This document shows positions 28,858-37,700 of a DNA stretch of 64,000 bases, in pieces (the first letter of the stretch is position 1; each line of letters opens with the position of its first letter). A model generated the notes under the pieces. That model did no database searches, had not been told where the DNA came from, and was given only the letters and a program-made list of their open reading frames with translations. The position numbers and the translations under genes are program-made. Origin of the DNA: Lachnospiraceae bacterium (GTDB lineage: Bacteria; Bacillota; Clostridia; Lachnospirales; Lachnospiraceae); NCBI GenBank assembly GCA_014804675.1, contig JAAUZH010000013.1:190733-254732 (forward strand), written 5' to 3'.

Positions 28858-29754
28858 ATGTCTGTTCATTCAGTCCGCACCGACCTTGCATTGGAAGCAC
28901 ACGAGAATATGGAGGTGGTTTCGGAAAATACTCACGGCATCACTGTGGACGAAATCTATCATGAAAATACGGAAACCCGTATTACCAAAGTACTGGTATC
29001 CACCAAGAACGGTGCAAAAGCATTATGTAAACCAATGGGGACCTATATTACATTGGAGACGCCGAATATGATAGAGCCGGACGAAAACTATCACCGGGAA
29101 ATTTCAAAGGAGCTGGCTGCACAGCTAAAGGAGATCATTCCCGACTTTGAAAAGGAACAGTCTATCCTGGTGGTAGGGTTGGGAAACAGAGAGGTAACTG
29201 CCGACGCCCTTGGTCCTGATGTCATTGATAATCTGTGCATTACCAGGCATATTGTAAAAGCCTATGGAAAAGCTGCTTATAATAAGAGCCGAATGCATTT
29301 AATCAGCTCCCTTGCCCCCGGAGTCATGGCTAAGAACGGCATGGAAACGGCAGAAATCATCAGAGGGGTGGTGGAACAGACAAAGCCGGACCTTATGATC
29401 GTCATAGACGCCCTTGCTGCCAGAAGCATTAAACGCTTAAACAAGACGATCCAGATTACCGATACCGGCATTCATCCCGGCTCCGGTGTAGGAAACCACC
29501 GGGACGGGCTTACAAAGGAAAGTCTGGGCATTCCTGTCATCGCAATCGGCATCCCTACCGTAGTAGATGCGGAAACAATCGTCAGGGATGCGCTTTCTTA
29601 TATGGAAGAAGGAGAAGCGGACAGTTCCTTTCAGGGCAAGATGGTAAACAGTGAGCTTCATAATATGTATGTTACCAGCAAGGATATTGACGAGGTGATC
29701 AAACGGTTAAGCTTTACGGTATCCGAAGCTTTGAATATGGCGTTTGACATGTGA
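28858..29754 (+). CDS. gpr: Germination protease GPR
   Basis: Aspartate-type protease (A25 family) that starts degradation of small acid-soluble spore proteins at germination. Made as a zymogen in the forespore; the conserved N-terminal phrase VRTDLALEAHE marks the propeptide/processing region. Other typical blocks: SILVVGLGNREVTADALGP, HLISSLAPGVMAKNGMETAEII, VIDALAARSIKRLNKTIQITDTGIHPGSGVGNHR. An ATG at 28843 overlaps the SD GGAGG; the second ATG at 28858 is 8 bases downstream of it and is preferred (298 aa). Divergent from rpsT and spoIIP. Confidence 0.96.
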   Translation: MSVHSVRTDLALEAHENMEVVSENTHGITVDEIYHENTETRITKVLVSTKNGAKALCKPMGTYITLETPNMIEPDENYHREISKELAAQLKEIIPDFEKEQSILVVGLGNREVTADALGPDVIDNLCITRHIVKAYGKAAYNKSRMHLISSLAPGVMAKNGMETAEIIRGVVEQTKPDLMIVIDALAARSIKRLNKTIQITDTGIHPGSGVGNHRDGLTKESLGIPVIAIGIPTVVDAETIVRDALSYMEEGEADSSFQGKMVNSELHNMYVTSKDIDEVIKRLSFTVSEALNMAFDM

Positions 29755-29787
29755 TGATGGGATATGTAACTATTGGATGTGCTCCTG

Positions 29788-30270
29788 TTATAAATATTCC
29801 TCAGGAACCGGATAACCAAGCTCCTCCAGCTCTTTTGCATAGCCCCAGTTCCTTAGCCTTTTCACTGATTCCTCCCGAAGCCTCTCCAGTTTCTTAGCCT
29901 TTGCTCCCGTCAGGATTCTAATGGAATCGATTATAAAAAACAGGATACAAATCAATGCAACGATCATTAAGCCGCAAAATTCCAGACTATATGGGCTCTC
30001 ATGGCTTACTTCATAAAAATGTATAAGAAAAGCAATCAGAAAAATCCCAAGCATGATAAGCAGGCCGGTTCCATTCCACCTTATGGAAAGCGCATTTGGT
30101 CTAATTCCTTCCACTGCAATTTCATGGTATCTGTCATCCAGATAGTTTTTCCCGCACTTTTTACAGGTTCTGATGGGACTTCCATACAACCATTCTTCCT
30201 CATAATAAAAAAATATCTTAGCCTTGCAATACGGGCAGTTTCCTCCTGCCCGCAACATATTCCTCTGCAT
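29788..30270 (-). CDS. Zinc-ribbon membrane protein of TPM cluster
   Basis: 160 aa. The N-terminus has two CxxC pairs (CPYC near 13, CKKC near 37) forming a zinc ribbon. Two hydrophobic helices follow (GLLIMLGIFLIAFLIHFY about 70-87 and FCGLMIVALICILFFIID about 98-115), then a charged C-terminus rich in Leu/Arg/Glu. I do not recognise a family name. It is the last of three minus-strand genes (31114-32094, 30283-31113, this one) separated by 0-12 bases, so it probably works at the membrane with the TPM protein. Good RBS AGGAGGAG. Confidence 0.75.
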   Translation of the reverse strand: MQRNMLRAGGNCPYCKAKIFFYYEEEWLYGSPIRTCKKCGKNYLDDRYHEIAVEGIRPNALSIRWNGTGLLIMLGIFLIAFLIHFYEVSHESPYSLEFCGLMIVALICILFFIIDSIRILTGAKAKKLERLREESVKRLRNWGYAKELEELGYPVPEEYL

Positions 30271-30282
30271 TTCGTTCTCCTC

Positions 30283-31113
30283 CTAATGATGTCCGCCGCC
30301 TCCGCCATGGGAATGACCGCCGCTTGACATATGGTGACCGCCGCCTCCACTGCTTCCACCGCTTCCTCTGTCAATATGCCTTCTGGTGGTATGGGTGCTT
30401 ATCAAAGCATCGTTACAAAAGCCCATATCAGGCCTTCCTTCCGGCACATATTCGGTAATCCCGGTGGTTCTTTTCGCTTTTGCACCAGAAATCCCCGTAG
30501 CGGCATAGACAATGGCAATCAGCAGGGACACAAACAGTATTACCGGTGTGTCCAGAGAAATGGAACCTATGCTTCTGCCCGACATCTGTGCAGAAACATC
30601 ATTGATGTAACGTTTATAAGCCTCATATGGATTTTCATTGGTTATGCCCGTCACATGATCGATAAGGTCCTCAATCATGTTTTTTGAATACGTGTCCTCC
30701 GCTTTTCCTGAAGTGGAAAACCACACATTTCCATCATACCAGTTATCCACATAGACAACTCCGTCTCCCCACGGTTCATTGTAACCAAACATATGCTCAT
30801 CATAAAAGTCATCCGCATAGTCCCTTATGTTTTCGTAAAGCTCTTCATTCAACGTAACCAGGACGATGTCACAGCCGATTTCCTTTTCCGTTTCCGCAAT
30901 GAGCTTCCTTAGGATTTCTTCCTCATAATCAGTAAGCTTTCCGGCATAATCAAAGACCCGTTCCGTAGTATCGCACACCTCGTTTGTTCTTTCAGAAACC
31001 GCTTCCTCTCTGCCACTGTGCAAGATCAACAGAAACAACCAGACAAAAAACAGGACCGCTATTACCAGAAACAGCCATTTAAACCGTCCGAAAAACTCTT
31101 TTATATTCCTCAT
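30283..31113 (-). CDS. TPM-domain membrane protein with His/Gly-rich tail
   Basis: 276 aa. A signal anchor (WLFLVIAVLFFVWLFLLILH, 14-33) is followed by a TPM-type domain (about 54-190; VFDYAGKLTDYEEEILRKLIAETEKEIGCDIVLVTL), another hydrophobic helix (VILFVSLLIAIVYAATGIS), then a C-terminal tail with repeated Gly, Ser and His (GGSSGGGGHHMSSGGHSHGGGGGHH). TPM domains occur in photosystem assembly factors and bacterial surface proteins; biochemical role here unknown. The tail could bind metal. The RBS GGAGG lies within the end of the preceding gene and the ATG directly follows its stop codon. Confidence 0.8.
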   Translation of the reverse strand: MRNIKEFFGRFKWLFLVIAVLFFVWLFLLILHSGREEAVSERTNEVCDTTERVFDYAGKLTDYEEEILRKLIAETEKEIGCDIVLVTLNEELYENIRDYADDFYDEHMFGYNEPWGDGVVYVDNWYDGNVWFSTSGKAEDTYSKNMIEDLIDHVTGITNENPYEAYKRYINDVSAQMSGRSIGSISLDTPVILFVSLLIAIVYAATGISGAKAKRTTGITEYVPEGRPDMGFCNDALISTHTTRRHIDRGSGGSSGGGGHHMSSGGHSHGGGGGHH

Positions 31114-32094
31114 CTACAATACCTCCAAAATCATGCCGATCAGATAAAAAATAGCCAATACTCCCATAAATACCGTTCCGGAATAAATGGCTGCCTTTTT
31201 GTAGGAAACAGGCGCTTCGCCCACCAGTTTCCCAGTCTGGCCGTTTAAATGAAAGCGGTATTTCTTTCCGCCGTAATCATACTTATAAGACCACACCGGA
31301 AAAAGGGAATACTGTGTATCCTTTAAATCCAAATCCGCCTGTTCATAGTTTGTATGTATGCTCTGATAGCCTTTCATGGTATTTCTTGCCATTTGCTTTG
31401 CGTCACTTTTTACTTTTTCCTTTGCCCTGACAGACAGCTCATTGGAATCCATATTGAAGCGTTCCGCAAGGAAGCCTGAAAGATACTTTTCCTGAAACAC
31501 CTCTAAAGCCTGGTAATCATACGGTTCCAATAAGTCCATCATGCCGTCTTCCATCTTAATAGAGGCATCCACAGGGATTTTGGAAAAGTCCACATTCATG
31601 TTTCTTTCTACTTTATACAGGGATGTTTCCGTATATTCCGTATTTCCGGAGGTCCATACCCGCACTTTTTTTCCGGTTCCTTCAAAATGATATCTGCAAA
31701 AGTAATCATACAAAAAGAAAGGGACATAATTTCCTTCCATCCTTTCCAGATAGGCATCGCTTAGAAAGGTAGACGGAAGAAACCGCTTCTTTTTAAACTG
31801 TTCGATAATCCGTTCTTTTGCCGCCTTTTTCCCGAACCGGAAGGGCAGGACCAAATGGGGGGTATATTCTCCCTGCACTCTTTCTTCTATAATATTGTAG
31901 CTTCCGCAATAGCTGCATTTACATGCACTTGCAAAATCCCCAGCCAGCAATTGTCCGCCGCAGCCAGCACACATAAGGCCCACCCCCGGCTTACCCGCTT
32001 CACTGTCGCTGCTGTTGCAGTAAGGACAATGCATCTTTCCTTTTTCCGGGTCATATACCACATTTCCCCCACAATTTTCACATTGAAATATCAT
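31114..32094 (-). CDS. Zinc-ribbon (TFIIB-like) protein of TPM cluster
   Basis: 326 aa. The N-terminal part contains three zinc-ribbon pairs: CENCGG (5-8), CPYC (23-26), CAGCGG/CSYC (42-62). The central part is globular, with FKKKRFLPSTFLSD and EGNYVPFFLYDYFC, and the C-terminus has one transmembrane helix (AIYSGTVFMGVLAIFYLIGMIL). Such proteins are often labelled 'TFIIB-type zinc ribbon' or 'DNA helicase PriA-like', but no helicase motif is seen. It is the first gene of the three-gene cluster with the TPM protein and the small zinc-ribbon membrane protein. Function unknown. Confidence 0.75.
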   Translation of the reverse strand: MIFQCENCGGNVVYDPEKGKMHCPYCNSSDSEAGKPGVGLMCAGCGGQLLAGDFASACKCSYCGSYNIIEERVQGEYTPHLVLPFRFGKKAAKERIIEQFKKKRFLPSTFLSDAYLERMEGNYVPFFLYDYFCRYHFEGTGKKVRVWTSGNTEYTETSLYKVERNMNVDFSKIPVDASIKMEDGMMDLLEPYDYQALEVFQEKYLSGFLAERFNMDSNELSVRAKEKVKSDAKQMARNTMKGYQSIHTNYEQADLDLKDTQYSLFPVWSYKYDYGGKKYRFHLNGQTGKLVGEAPVSYKKAAIYSGTVFMGVLAIFYLIGMILEVL

Positions 32095-32241
32095 CTACCC
32101 AACTCCTTTTATGCTCATCCGCTTTAAGAGAAATATCGCATTTCTTCTATATTTTACTACAATCCTGTCCTTTTTCCCATAATATTTTAACAATTTCTAA
32201 AATATCCCTTTATTTTTCCAATTTTCCTATCAATTTTTCGG

Positions 32242-32270
32242 TTGTAAGCTTGAAATTCCTTTGCTATAAT
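32242..32270 (+). promoter_or_regulatory. Promoter of the amino-acid ABC operon
   Basis: TTGTAA (32242-32247), 17-base spacer, TATAAT (32265-32270), 32 bases upstream of the ATG at 32303; the RBS GGAGG is at 32291-32295. Confidence 0.65.
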
Positions 32271-32302
32271 AGAGGACAGTATAAAAATATGGAGGATTTG
32301 TT

Positions 32303-33133
32303 ATGAAAAACATGAAAAAATTTGCAGCCCTGTCTTTAGCTGCCGTTATGGCTCTTTCTTTCACGGGCTGTAGCAATGTAGCGGAAAATACCGTATTTAC
32401 CATAGACGATTTATGCGGTAAGAAAATCGGTGTTCAGCTTGGAACCACCGGAGATATTTATGCTTCCGATTATGAAGATTTGGAAAGCGGCGTCTTTCCG
32501 GAAGGATACGAAGGCGAAGCTTCTACTGTAGAACGTTTCAATAAAGGCAACGATGCCGTACAGGCATTAAAGCAGGGTAAGGTTGACTGTGTTATCATTG
32601 ATGCTCAACCGGCAAAGGCATTTGTTGAGAAAAATGATGATTTAATGATTCTGGAGGAGGAATTCGCAATTGAGGAATATGCAATCTGCGTCTCCAAGGA
32701 CAAGGCAGATTTAACCGCTGCCATCAACGGGGCTCTGTCCGAGTTAAAGGCAGACGGTACATTGGATTCCATCATCGCCAATTACATAGGAGATGACACA
32801 AAGGGGCAGTCTCCTTACGAATCTCCTGCTGATGTGGACCGTTCCAAAGGAACTCTTGTGATGGCCACCAATGCCGCTTTTGAACCATATGAGTATTATG
32901 AAGGCAATAAAGTCATCGGAATCGATGTGGATATGGCACAGGCAGTCTGCGACAAGCTGGGTTATGAACTGAAAGTAGATGATATTGAATTTGACGCAAT
33001 CATCAATGCGGTACAGTCCGGCAAGGCAGATATCGGCGTGGCAGGCATGACCGTTACAGAAGACCGTTTACAAAGCATTGACTTTACCGACAGCTACACC
33101 ACTGCTACCCAGGTCATAATCGTAAGAAAGTAA
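32303..33133 (+). CDS. Amino-acid ABC substrate-binding lipoprotein, apparently circularly permuted
   Basis: 276 aa. A lipoprotein signal has Cys23 in the lipobox (LSFTGCS). Family 3 solute-binding proteins normally begin with the block 'LxVATNAxFxPYE...GxDVDMAxAxxxKLG...AVQSGKxDxxxAGMTxTxxR' and continue with 'LxGKKIGVQxGTT...'. Here the order is reversed. Residues 36-164 (DLCGKKIGVQLGTTGDIYA ... SIIANYIGD) hold the second half and residues 183-276 (KGTLVMATNAAFEPYEYYE ... ATQVIIVRK) the first half. Both halves look intact, and the chain ends just where the normal hinge would continue. The neighbouring permease and ATPase genes indicate polar amino acid uptake; exact ligand unknown. A similar layout may exist in other Lachnospiraceae. 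Confidence 0.88.
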   Translation: MKNMKKFAALSLAAVMALSFTGCSNVAENTVFTIDDLCGKKIGVQLGTTGDIYASDYEDLESGVFPEGYEGEASTVERFNKGNDAVQALKQGKVDCVIIDAQPAKAFVEKNDDLMILEEEFAIEEYAICVSKDKADLTAAINGALSELKADGTLDSIIANYIGDDTKGQSPYESPADVDRSKGTLVMATNAAFEPYEYYEGNKVIGIDVDMAQAVCDKLGYELKVDDIEFDAIINAVQSGKADIGVAGMTVTEDRLQSIDFTDSYTTATQVIIVRK

Positions 33134-33147
33134 TAGGATGATACCTC

Positions 33148-33837
33148 ATGAATAACTTTATACAAAGCTTTGAGCTGAATTTTATAAAAGACAAACGTTA
33201 TATGTATCTGGTAGAAGGTCTTGGCAATACGCTTCTCATTACCTTTTTTGCGGTAATCTTTGGCGTATTGCTTGGTTTTCTCATTGCCGTTGTCCGCTCT
33301 ACTCATGATAAGACAGGCAGAATGAAATTTTTAAATGCCCTCTGTAAGTTTTATTTAGCAGTCATCCGGGGAACTCCTGCCATGCTGCAGCTTCTGATCT
33401 GGTTTTATGTGATTCTGGTTGCCACTCCCCTGCCAAAGGTGATGGTGGCCATGATTGCTTTTGGCATCAACTCCGGTGCCTATGTGGCAGAAATCGTCCG
33501 TTCCGGCATTATGTCCATTGATAACGGGCAGTTTGAAGCAGGACGGAGTCTGGGCTTCAGCTACAGGCAGACCATGATATACATCATTCTTCCCCAGGCC
33601 TTTAAAAATGTGCTTCCTGCACTGGCAAACGAATTTATCGTGCTGTTAAAGGAAACCTCTGTCTGCGGCTATATCGGCATTATGGATCTGACAAGAGGAA
33701 GCGATATTATCAGAAGCCGTACTTATGAAGCCTTTCTGCCGCTGATTGCAGCAGGGCTTATCTATTTAATAATCGTTATGCTGCTCACCGGACTGGTAGG
33801 CAGATTGGAAAGGAGGCTTCGGACCAGTGACCGATAA
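33148..33837 (+). CDS. Polar amino-acid ABC transporter permease
   Basis: 229 aa with five or so membrane helices and the HisM/GlnP-type signature [27 protein letters not shown], then the EAA loop [35 protein letters not shown] that contacts the ATPase. Starts 14 bases after the binding-protein gene and overlaps the ATPase gene by 11 bases, so all three are one operon. A single permease implies a homodimeric channel. Confidence 0.93.
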   Translation: MNNFIQSFELNFIKDKRYMYLVEGLGNTLLITFFAVIFGVLLGFLIAVVRSTHDKTGRMKFLNALCKFYLAVIRGTPAMLQLLIWFYVILVATPLPKVMVAMIAFGINSGAYVAEIVRSGIMSIDNGQFEAGRSLGFSYRQTMIYIILPQAFKNVLPALANEFIVLLKETSVCGYIGIMDLTRGSDIIRSRTYEAFLPLIAAGLIYLIIVMLLTGLVGRLERRLRTSDR

Positions 33838-34567
33838 TGCTACATTGTTTGAAATAAAAGACTTGGAAAAATCATTTGGAGATAATCTGGTTCTGGACCA
33901 TATTTCCACCTCCGTCAAGAAAGGGGAGGTTATCGCTATCATCGGACCTTCCGGCTCCGGCAAGTCTACTTTCTTACGTTCCTTGAATTTATTGGAAATG
34001 CCTACAGGCGGCACTATTTTATTTGAGGGACAGAATATTACGGATAAGCATGTGAATATTGACAAGTACCGTCAGAAAATCGGCATGGTATTCCAGCATT
34101 TTAATTTGTTCCCCAATATGACTATATTACGGAATATGACTTTGGCGCCTATGAAGCTTTTACATATGTCCGAGCAGGAAGCAAATGAAATGGCCATGGG
34201 ATATTTGGAACGGGTAGGGCTTTTGGAAAAAGCAAATGCTTATCCGGGGCAGCTTTCCGGCGGACAGAAGCAGCGTATTGCCATTGTCCGGGCTCTTTGC
34301 ATGAATCCGGAGGTGCTGTTGTTTGATGAGCCTACTTCTGCTTTGGACCCGGAAATGGTGGGGGAAGTGTTAGAGGTAATCGGGGATCTGGCAAAGCAGG
34401 GGATGACGATGTTGATTGTTACCCATGAAATGGGGTTTGCTAAGGAGGTTGCTTCCAGGGTTCTTTTTATTGATGAGGGAAGGATTGTGGAGGAAAATAC
34501 GCCGAAGGAAATGTTTGAATGTCCTGAGAGTCCACGGCTTCGGGAGTTTTTGGGGAAAGTGTTGTAA
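33827..34567 (+). CDS. Polar amino-acid ABC transporter ATP-binding protein
   Basis: 246 aa, GlnQ/HisP-type. Walker [10 protein letters not shown] near residue 44, Q-loop [10 protein letters not shown], signature LSGGQKQR near 143, Walker [14 protein letters not shown]-loop VTHEM. Start is GTG at 33827 with AAAGGAGG ten bases upstream, inside the permease gene. The stop at 34567 is followed, after 8 bases, by the long palindromic element, which may end transcription of this operon. Confidence 0.95.
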   Translation: MTDNATLFEIKDLEKSFGDNLVLDHISTSVKKGEVIAIIGPSGSGKSTFLRSLNLLEMPTGGTILFEGQNITDKHVNIDKYRQKIGMVFQHFNLFPNMTILRNMTLAPMKLLHMSEQEANEMAMGYLERVGLLEKANAYPGQLSGGQKQRIAIVRALCMNPEVLLFDEPTSALDPEMVGEVLEVIGDLAKQGMTMLIVTHEMGFAKEVASRVLFIDEGRIVEENTPKEMFECPESPRLREFLGKVL

Positions 34568-34575
34568 AGGTTTTG

Positions 34576-34757
34576 ATATACGGACGTGGGAGCCGGCATC
34601 GCATATAGCATATAGTAGTCTTCCGGGCACGCTTTCGCTCTGCAAAGAGGCAGCGGTACTAACGCACCAAAATACGGTGCGTAAGTGCCGGCGACTTTGC
34701 CAAGGCCTGGAAGACTACTATATGCCATATGCGATGCCGGCTCCCACTGTGTATCGA
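34576..34757. repeat. Long palindromic element B (shared core, 39-bp arms)
   Basis: The arms at 34586-34624 and 34709-34747 are inverted copies (39 bases, one mismatch). Inside are nested stems GCAAAG/CTTTGC, CGGTACT/AGTGCCG (one G-U) and ACGCACC/GGTGCGT with loop AAAATAC (34669-34675). On the minus strand a GAGC-GAAA-GCGTG segment (GNRA-like tetraloop) lies between the core and the 3' arm. The core is homologous to that of element A (38303-38516); the partial copy C (58064-58133) shares the 3' segment. It separates two convergent operons, so it may serve as a bidirectional terminator as well. It contains no protein-coding frame I trust. The remainder of the gap (34758-34859) is a pyrimidine-rich tract without other signals. 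Confidence 0.85.
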
Positions 34758-34859
34758 AAGCTACAAAGCGTACAAATAATCTATGTAATTTTCTCTTTTC
34801 TTTTTTCTTTCCTTTTCTCTTACTCTTCTTGCTATTCTTTCTTTTTTTATATCCAACTT

Positions 34860-36077
34860 CTACCCTTTCAACTTTCTTGCCCATTTTTTTATGGCAAAGG
34901 GGGTGCAGAAAATGCCTATCAGAACTGGAACGGTTATGAGTAAATATGGGGACCAGATATACTTGCCAAATAAATGGAATGTATTGGTTCTGAAAATGTC
35001 TGCTGCGCTGCCTGCTAATGGTATTAAATCTAATGCTTTCTGTAAACCAAATGGCAGATATTGTGCAATCATCATGGGAGCGTATACAACAGCAAGGCTA
35101 AGAAGAAGGGCTGCTGCATGGTTTTTTACGGAAGCTGATATGAGCATGACGATTCCCGCATATCCTATTGCTCCAAGTAATACGAATGCATATTCATAAC
35201 ACTCTGCCTGAAGCATATTCATGGGAACCACTGCTATCATCTTAATGTTTTGAATGGGCATGTCCCATCCGTCGGTTCCCAGGTAGCAGACCTGTGCTGC
35301 CACATTTCCCACAAAAAGAAGCAGAAATAATTCCAGTACAAATAACATGCCGCTGCTTATTTTGGCACGGGCTATTTTCTGCCATCCGTTTTTCATGGTC
35401 AAGGTCAGGGAACCCATGTTGTTATGCCACTCTCCTGCAAATACCGCTGATAGCACAATTGCCAGAAACAATGCCATGACCATACCTAAATCATCCAGCA
35501 TACTTGCAAGAAGGGTTGCCCAGCCATTTGTCCAATCGTATCGGAAAGGGAGTTTTACCTTTTCATTCATGCTCTGCAGATAGTCTCTTTCTTCTCCTGT
35601 CTGCCCGCTTGCTTCCAGAAAATTTTCGATTGCCTGCTCCCGTTTTTCATAAATCCCGGTAAGCATTTCCGGTTCCACATATTCCATCATCAAATGATAT
35701 ACATCTGTATCTCTTCTTTCCAGTTCCGGATATAGGGTACCAAGCCATCCTTCCACTATAGACCAGTCGATTTTTTTCAGCTCCTCTGCTCTGCCTGCAG
35801 CTATCATTTCCTGATAGTCTTTTACCAATTGCTGCAAAGCTTCTTCCGTCAGCTCCCCTCCAGCCTTTTTGGCATATTCCTGACAGTTCCTTATATTGGA
35901 ATATCCGTCAAAATCATTTCCAAAGGAGGTTTTATAATCATGGCTGCTTCCAAAGGAAATCCACGAATAATTTAATATGCTTCCAAATATCACAATATAG
36001 GAAAAGCATAAAAGAACACAGATTTTCGTACTTCCTTTGCGCCACAATTTTTTATGTTCCAGGTAAAATAAATCCAT
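34860..36077 (-). CDS. ABC-2-type membrane permease of sigma-linked operon
   Basis: 405 aa. An N-terminal helix (ICVLLCFSYIVIFGSILNYSW) is followed by an extracytoplasmic region of about 130 residues and then five to six helices, the ABC-2 permease arrangement. The frame extends upstream to 36167, but ATG 36077 (MDLFYLEHKKLWRKG) has GAAGGAG ten bases upstream and starts just after the ATPase stop; it is preferred. Partner ATPase is 36080-36955. It may export a peptide or lantibiotic-like compound or act on the envelope; substrate unknown. Confidence 0.85.
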   Translation of the reverse strand: MDLFYLEHKKLWRKGSTKICVLLCFSYIVIFGSILNYSWISFGSSHDYKTSFGNDFDGYSNIRNCQEYAKKAGGELTEEALQQLVKDYQEMIAAGRAEELKKIDWSIVEGWLGTLYPELERRDTDVYHLMMEYVEPEMLTGIYEKREQAIENFLEASGQTGEERDYLQSMNEKVKLPFRYDWTNGWATLLASMLDDLGMVMALFLAIVLSAVFAGEWHNNMGSLTLTMKNGWQKIARAKISSGMLFVLELFLLLFVGNVAAQVCYLGTDGWDMPIQNIKMIAVVPMNMLQAECYEYAFVLLGAIGYAGIVMLISASVKNHAAALLLSLAVVYAPMMIAQYLPFGLQKALDLIPLAGSAADIFRTNTFHLFGKYIWSPYLLITVPVLIGIFCTPFAIKKWARKLKG

Positions 36078-36079
36078 AT

Positions 36080-36955
36080 TTACCGCACTCCTTCCTCTTC
36101 TCCAAAATAGTATAAGTATAAATCCTCCAACGTGGTTTTGCATGGCAGGGCATTTTCCGCCGGGCATGTGTCTGAGAGAATGCGCAATACCATCTGTGCT
36201 CCTTCATGTCTTAAATTGGCAACTGCCGCTTTTGCCTGCCATCTTTTTGCTTCTTCCGGCGATACAGTAAGCTCCCACACTTTTCCGGCAGCTTTTTTCG
36301 TCAACTCTGAAACCGTCCCCTGTAATATGAATTTTCCTTTTTTCATAAGCAGTACTTCATCCGCTATGGCTTCTATATCCGACACGATATGGGTAGAAAG
36401 AATGACGATTTTATCCCCTGCATAATCGGAAAGCAGATTTCGGAAGCGAACCCGCTCCTTTGGGTCCAATCCTGCCGTAGGCTCATCTAAAATCAAAATT
36501 TTCGGATTGTTCAGTAAAGCCTGCGCAATTCCTACCCTTTGCTTCATGCCGCCGGAAAAGGTTTTTATCTTTTTGTGAGCCACACTGCCAAGGCCTACCA
36601 CCTCTAACAGCTCTTTTGTGCGTTTCCCGGCAATCTGTCTTGGTATGCCCTTTAATGCAGAAACATACATTAAAAATTCCATAGCGGTATACCCCGGATA
36701 ATATCCAAAATCCTGGGGCAGATATCCCAATACATTTCGGTAATCAGCTCCCAATGAGGTTACTTCCTTCCCATCCAGAAACACCTCTCCGGAGGTTGGT
36801 TCCAAAATGGCACACAGCATGCGCATCAATGTTGTCTTCCCGGCACCATTTGCCCCCAAAAGCCCATAGACTCCCGGCTTTAGTGTGGCACTGACACAAT
36901 CTACCGCAATTTTCCTTCCATAATGCTTTGTCAAGCGGTCAAGCGATAATTCCAT
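36080..36955 (-). CDS. ABC exporter ATP-binding protein
   Basis: 291 aa, CcmA/ABC-2 type. Walker A GANGAGKTT near residue 35, Q-loop YLPQDFGYYPGYTAMEFLMY, signature FSGGMKQR, Walker B ILILDEPTAGLDPKER, H-loop STHIVSDIEAIADEVLLMKKG. The C-terminal 60 residues are the usual regulatory tail. It overlaps the preceding membrane-protein gene by 17 bases and precedes the permease by 2 bases, so a sigma-membrane protein-ATPase-permease operon is clear. Confidence 0.93.
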   Translation of the reverse strand: MELSLDRLTKHYGRKIAVDCVSATLKPGVYGLLGANGAGKTTLMRMLCAILEPTSGEVFLDGKEVTSLGADYRNVLGYLPQDFGYYPGYTAMEFLMYVSALKGIPRQIAGKRTKELLEVVGLGSVAHKKIKTFSGGMKQRVGIAQALLNNPKILILDEPTAGLDPKERVRFRNLLSDYAGDKIVILSTHIVSDIEAIADEVLLMKKGKFILQGTVSELTKKAAGKVWELTVSPEEAKRWQAKAAVANLRHEGAQMVLRILSDTCPAENALPCKTTLEDLYLYYFGEEEGVR

Positions 36956-37700
36956 ACATGTTTCCTTCCTTTCTCATTTCTATGACAAAATAGATTTCCT
37001 TTCCAAAAAATACGGCAAAAACAAGAAATGCCATACCCCAAAGCCCTATTGCAGATGTTTCGTATAGCCATGGCAGTATTTTTGCTGACATCCCCCAGAA
37101 AGCACAAGAGCTAAGCATGAAAGTCCCATAGACTGCTATGTTCTCTTTCCTGAAAAGTCGAAGCAAACGCAGCATGGCAGTCATGCACACTAAGTAGGGA
37201 ACCAGACAATACAAAACCATCTGTCCGATTTCTTTACAGGAATGCTGCAGGGAAATTTCAAACCATATAAGCGCCGTCATGCACACCAGATTTGCAGCTC
37301 CGGCTAAAATCAACTTAGCCAGTATGATCTGGGCGCCAGAGGCTCTTGTTGCCGCTTCTATTTCACTCATTCCATAAAAGTGGCTTTTGAAAAAAACAGG
37401 CATGAGCGCCAATACAAATAGCGGCATGAAAACAGGTATATATTCGGGCACATCTGCAATAGCGGAAATGGTCATACAGACAAGAAACAGTGTAATTGCC
37501 TGTAATCCCCAAACAGACATCCCCTCAAATCGAAATACATCTGACAAATACTGAAGAAATCCTGTTCTTGGCTCTTTTTCATCTGCCTTCTGCTCCCTCA
37601 TCATCTCCAAACACAATGCGATGGTTTCTTTCATTCTTTCAGGCTGCATTTCCTGTTGCAAAGATTGTCGTAAATATTCTTTCAGTTCCTTATCTTTCAT
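36939..37700 (-). CDS. Multi-pass membrane protein downstream of sigma factor, possible anti-sigma or ABC accessory
   Basis: 253 aa. A soluble N-terminus of about 60 residues (KELKEYLRQSLQQEMQPERMKETIALCLEMMREQKADE) is followed by six hydrophobic helices. Position between the sigma factor (11-base overlap) and the ABC ATPase (17-base overlap), and a cytoplasmic N-terminal helix bundle, make an anti-sigma or sensor role plausible, but no zinc-binding anti-sigma motif (HxxxCxxC) is visible. Similar proteins are also found as accessory permease components. Function inferred from neighbours only. Confidence 0.7.
   Translation of the reverse strand: MKDKELKEYLRQSLQQEMQPERMKETIALCLEMMREQKADEKEPRTGFLQYLSDVFRFEGMSVWGLQAITLFLVCMTISAIADVPEYIPVFMPLFVLALMPVFFKSHFYGMSEIEAATRASGAQIILAKLILAGAANLVCMTALIWFEISLQHSCKEIGQMVLYCLVPYLVCMTAMLRLLRLFRKENIAVYGTFMLSSCAFWGMSAKILPWLYETSAIGLWGMAFLVFAVFFGKEIYFVIEMRKEGNMYGIIA

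Noticed and set aside
34760..34850. Long pyrimidine-rich tract as a regulatory element
   Set aside because: Composition alone; no stem, repeat or promoter could be defined within it.
34416..34943. Plus-strand open frame of 175 codons across the palindromic element
   Set aside because: It starts inside the ABC ATPase, crosses element B and ends antisense to the permease; low-complexity Ser/Phe translation, no RBS.
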